Of a DNA stretch of 64,000 nucleotides, positions 62,020 to 64,000 are shown one piece after another. Each line of letters opens with the position of its first letter. Position 1 is the first letter of the stretch. The stretch covers positions 2,609,501 through 2,673,500 of the forward strand of contig JAFBJZ010000357.1 in the NCBI GenBank assembly GCA_016785225.1, in the 5' to 3' direction. This DNA is from Psettodes erumei. Its lineage: Eukaryota > Chordata > Actinopteri > Pleuronectiformes > Psettodidae. The notes below the pieces were generated by a model. That model was not told where the DNA came from. It did not search any database and was given only the letters and a program-made list of their open reading frames with translations. Made by a program: the position numbers and the translations under genes.

Positions 62020-64000
62020 CGCCCCCTCCCTCTCTTATCCTCTCTCCTAAGATGAGTCCAGCTCAAACGCAGCCCCAGAGGATTAAAGACGCTGCCCTTT
62101 CTCTTTCGGCCCTTCTCTCCGTCTGCTCGACGCTCTCTCATTTTTCTTAACCCTTCCTGCCACTATCCTCCGTTCGTGCGCCACCATTCGTCGACACGTG
62201 GGCTGAGTTTGTTGGAGCTACATACGTGTGTCCCGAGCGTGAGCGTGTGCTTTGATTAAAGCCAGCCTGTGGATTAATTAGCGTAAATAACCTCAGAGCA
62301 GCTTTTGGGATTTAAGAGTTAAAATCTACTGGAGGCTTTAAACAGGAAACTGTGTACGTTTTGTTTTTTCATGCGGCCACGTCTTCCTGCTCCTGCAGGT
62401 TGAAGAGCTGCCGTTTCATCGAAAGTGTTTTCACAAGGACATTCCTTTATATCACTAACTGGCTAGCTTCCTTCTATAGCTCTCACTGTGTGTTTGAAAG
62501 CATTACTGTAGTTTTGACCCTGGACAGACAGCAATACCTGGGGAAAAAAAATGTAGCAGACAATTTCCCAGTCCAACGTCCACTGTGTCTCTGACCAAAA
62601 ACACCCAGAAATATTTGGTTTACGATGATGTCCAACACAAATGTCAATTCAGAGTCAGATGCTCTTAGTTTTACGATGAGGGTTCCAGTTTAACTATCTC
62701 CAAATATGAGGAAAAAAAAGCAAAAAAGGTAAAGTTATTCTTATTCTTATTATGTCCACTTTCTCACTCTCTACTTCTCATGTAGCCGATTTGAAAACGC
62801 TTTTTATCCACTGAACAGATCAGTTCCATCAGCTTCTGTTCTTTCAACACCTCAGGTCGCGTGCTGCTGCAGAGGGAGAGCCGGCTCCGACGGCAGTGAC
62901 GGCAGCGCTGAAGGGTGGCCTCACTTCTGCTGCGATTCCATACATCACCGCTGAACCCTTGTGATCTTACACAGTGCGACTTCAGTGAGAGGAAAAACTC
63001 GCAGGGCCTCGGCGTCTCGCTCAAGGACTCACGGACAAAGCAGATGCCAGTTGCCGCAGGGGCCCCGGGTCCTGGCCCTCCAATCGAAGAGGCACTCTCT
63101 CTAATCACTGTGCCGCCCCCGCTGCTCCTGATTCTTTCACCATGAGAACGTGTCATCAGAAATGATTACGACACATCAGAGTATGGAGGGACACGCTGGG
63201 AAAGCACTGCGGGCGGCGGCTTTCAACCATGAGGGTGACAAAGTCAATTTGCAGATCTTTGCCCAGTGGCTTGTAGCTCCATCCCTCCCCGACTGACAGA
63301 ACGAGCACGTTGTGGCTGCATATGTTAAACGGCTCCCCCCTCGCCTCCCACGAGTCAGACCGGGGCCTTGTTCACTGTCCAAAACTCGGCAGCGACGAGG
63401 CAATCTGTTCCCCAACAGCTGGAGCTGCCCCCGAGAGCGAAAGAGCAAGCAGTCTCCGAGAGAGAGCGAGGAGGAAGTGGATAGAAGCAGAGCGCACCGG
63501 AGAGTTCGCCACCATAAATAATCAATGCTCAGTCAACACAGAAAATGAGAGCATGTGAAGGGACCAGGGTTTCCTCCCACCGCCAAAATCCAGAAAGGAA
63601 AAGTGCCAGACTCACACACATCATGAGTAAACAGAGCAGAGCCCAAATGAAAAGAAAGCGAGGGAGGCAGATTAAAAAAAAAAAAAAGACACGGCACAGC
63701 AAAAATGAGACTGACAGAGAAGGAAAAGATGACAGAGAGAGAGAGAGAGAGAGAGATACAGATTGAAATGTGAAAAGAAATGAAAGAGCCTGAGAGCAGG
63801 AAGTGGGCAGCAGGAAATTCCTTCGTCATTTTCCCGACCCTTTGTCCTTCTCAAAAAACTGAAATATCACAATACCCCTCCTCCGTTTTTCTCCTCCCTC
63901 CCTCCCTCGTTACTTGTTGCTCTTTCTCTCCCCCTCTCTCTCTCTTGGTCGGCAGCGATGACTAGATTTCAAATCACCTGCTCAGTGGACGTCTCAGTGC

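Larger units (their letters stand above)
55080..64000. other. Upstream fchsd2 intron, to window end
   Basis: Beyond the tRNA cluster it contains long CA/TG tracts, a TC tract (61987-62016), a GA tract (63736-63757) and a CpG-rich patch near 60900-60980. I looked for the expected F-BAR N-terminal exon and did not find it, so it should lie past 64000. Confidence 0.45.

Noticed and set aside
62764..63156. 130-codon minus-strand ORF as a candidate first fchsd2 exon
   Set aside because: It has no F-BAR N-terminal sequence and its end does not supply the two-base phase needed to join exon 55034-55079 convincingly.

Overview
This is nuclear DNA of a ray-finned fish, most likely a percomorph teleost. 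The supporting evidence is spliced genes with GT-AG introns, very dense CA/TG microsatellites, fish-type dispersed repeats, eukaryotic tRNA genes with internal promoters, and proteins close to vertebrate families. All three protein-coding genes lie on the minus strand, so they read from high to low coordinates.

Region 1 (52-6237) is the 5' part of a small-HERC ubiquitin ligase gene. Fifteen exons joined in frame give 665 codons: a seven-repeat RCC1 propeller, a linker, and the first part of the HECT domain. The rest lies beyond base 1. Intron 1 holds a CpG-rich patch with a consensus interferon-stimulated response element (ISRE). Region 2 (7157-15852) is a complete ten-exon gene for a DUF4062-NACHT-WD40 protein of the NWD1/NWD2 class (1720 residues; Walker A and B visible). 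It lies just upstream of the HERC gene on the same strand. Region 3 (15853-21172) has no recognisable gene and may hold long 3' UTR of the next gene.

Region 4 (21173 to beyond 64000) is fchsd2, an F-BAR and double-SH3 protein of endocytic actin assembly. Nineteen core exons run from within the F-BAR domain to the stop codon, and the protein ends in a PDZ ligand (ITLV). Its first coding exon or exons lie outside the window. There is a good 75-nt in-frame cassette exon (40230-40304) and a weaker 42-nt candidate (57172-57213). Several fchsd2 splice sites abut long CA/TG repeats. Its large 5' introns contain five near-identical tRNA-Thr(AGT) genes, decayed tRNA pieces, one tRNA-Met(CAT), SINE-like elements and many microsatellites.

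I found no bacterial-type defence system, CRISPR array or evident viral gene. The most interesting points are the HERC gene with an intronic ISRE beside a NACHT-WD40 gene, a perfect hairpin inside the NACHT exon, the repeat-flanked cassette exon of fchsd2, and the intronic tRNA cluster. Exon edges were set by eye from splice consensus, reading-frame continuity and similarity to remembered family members. No database search was run.
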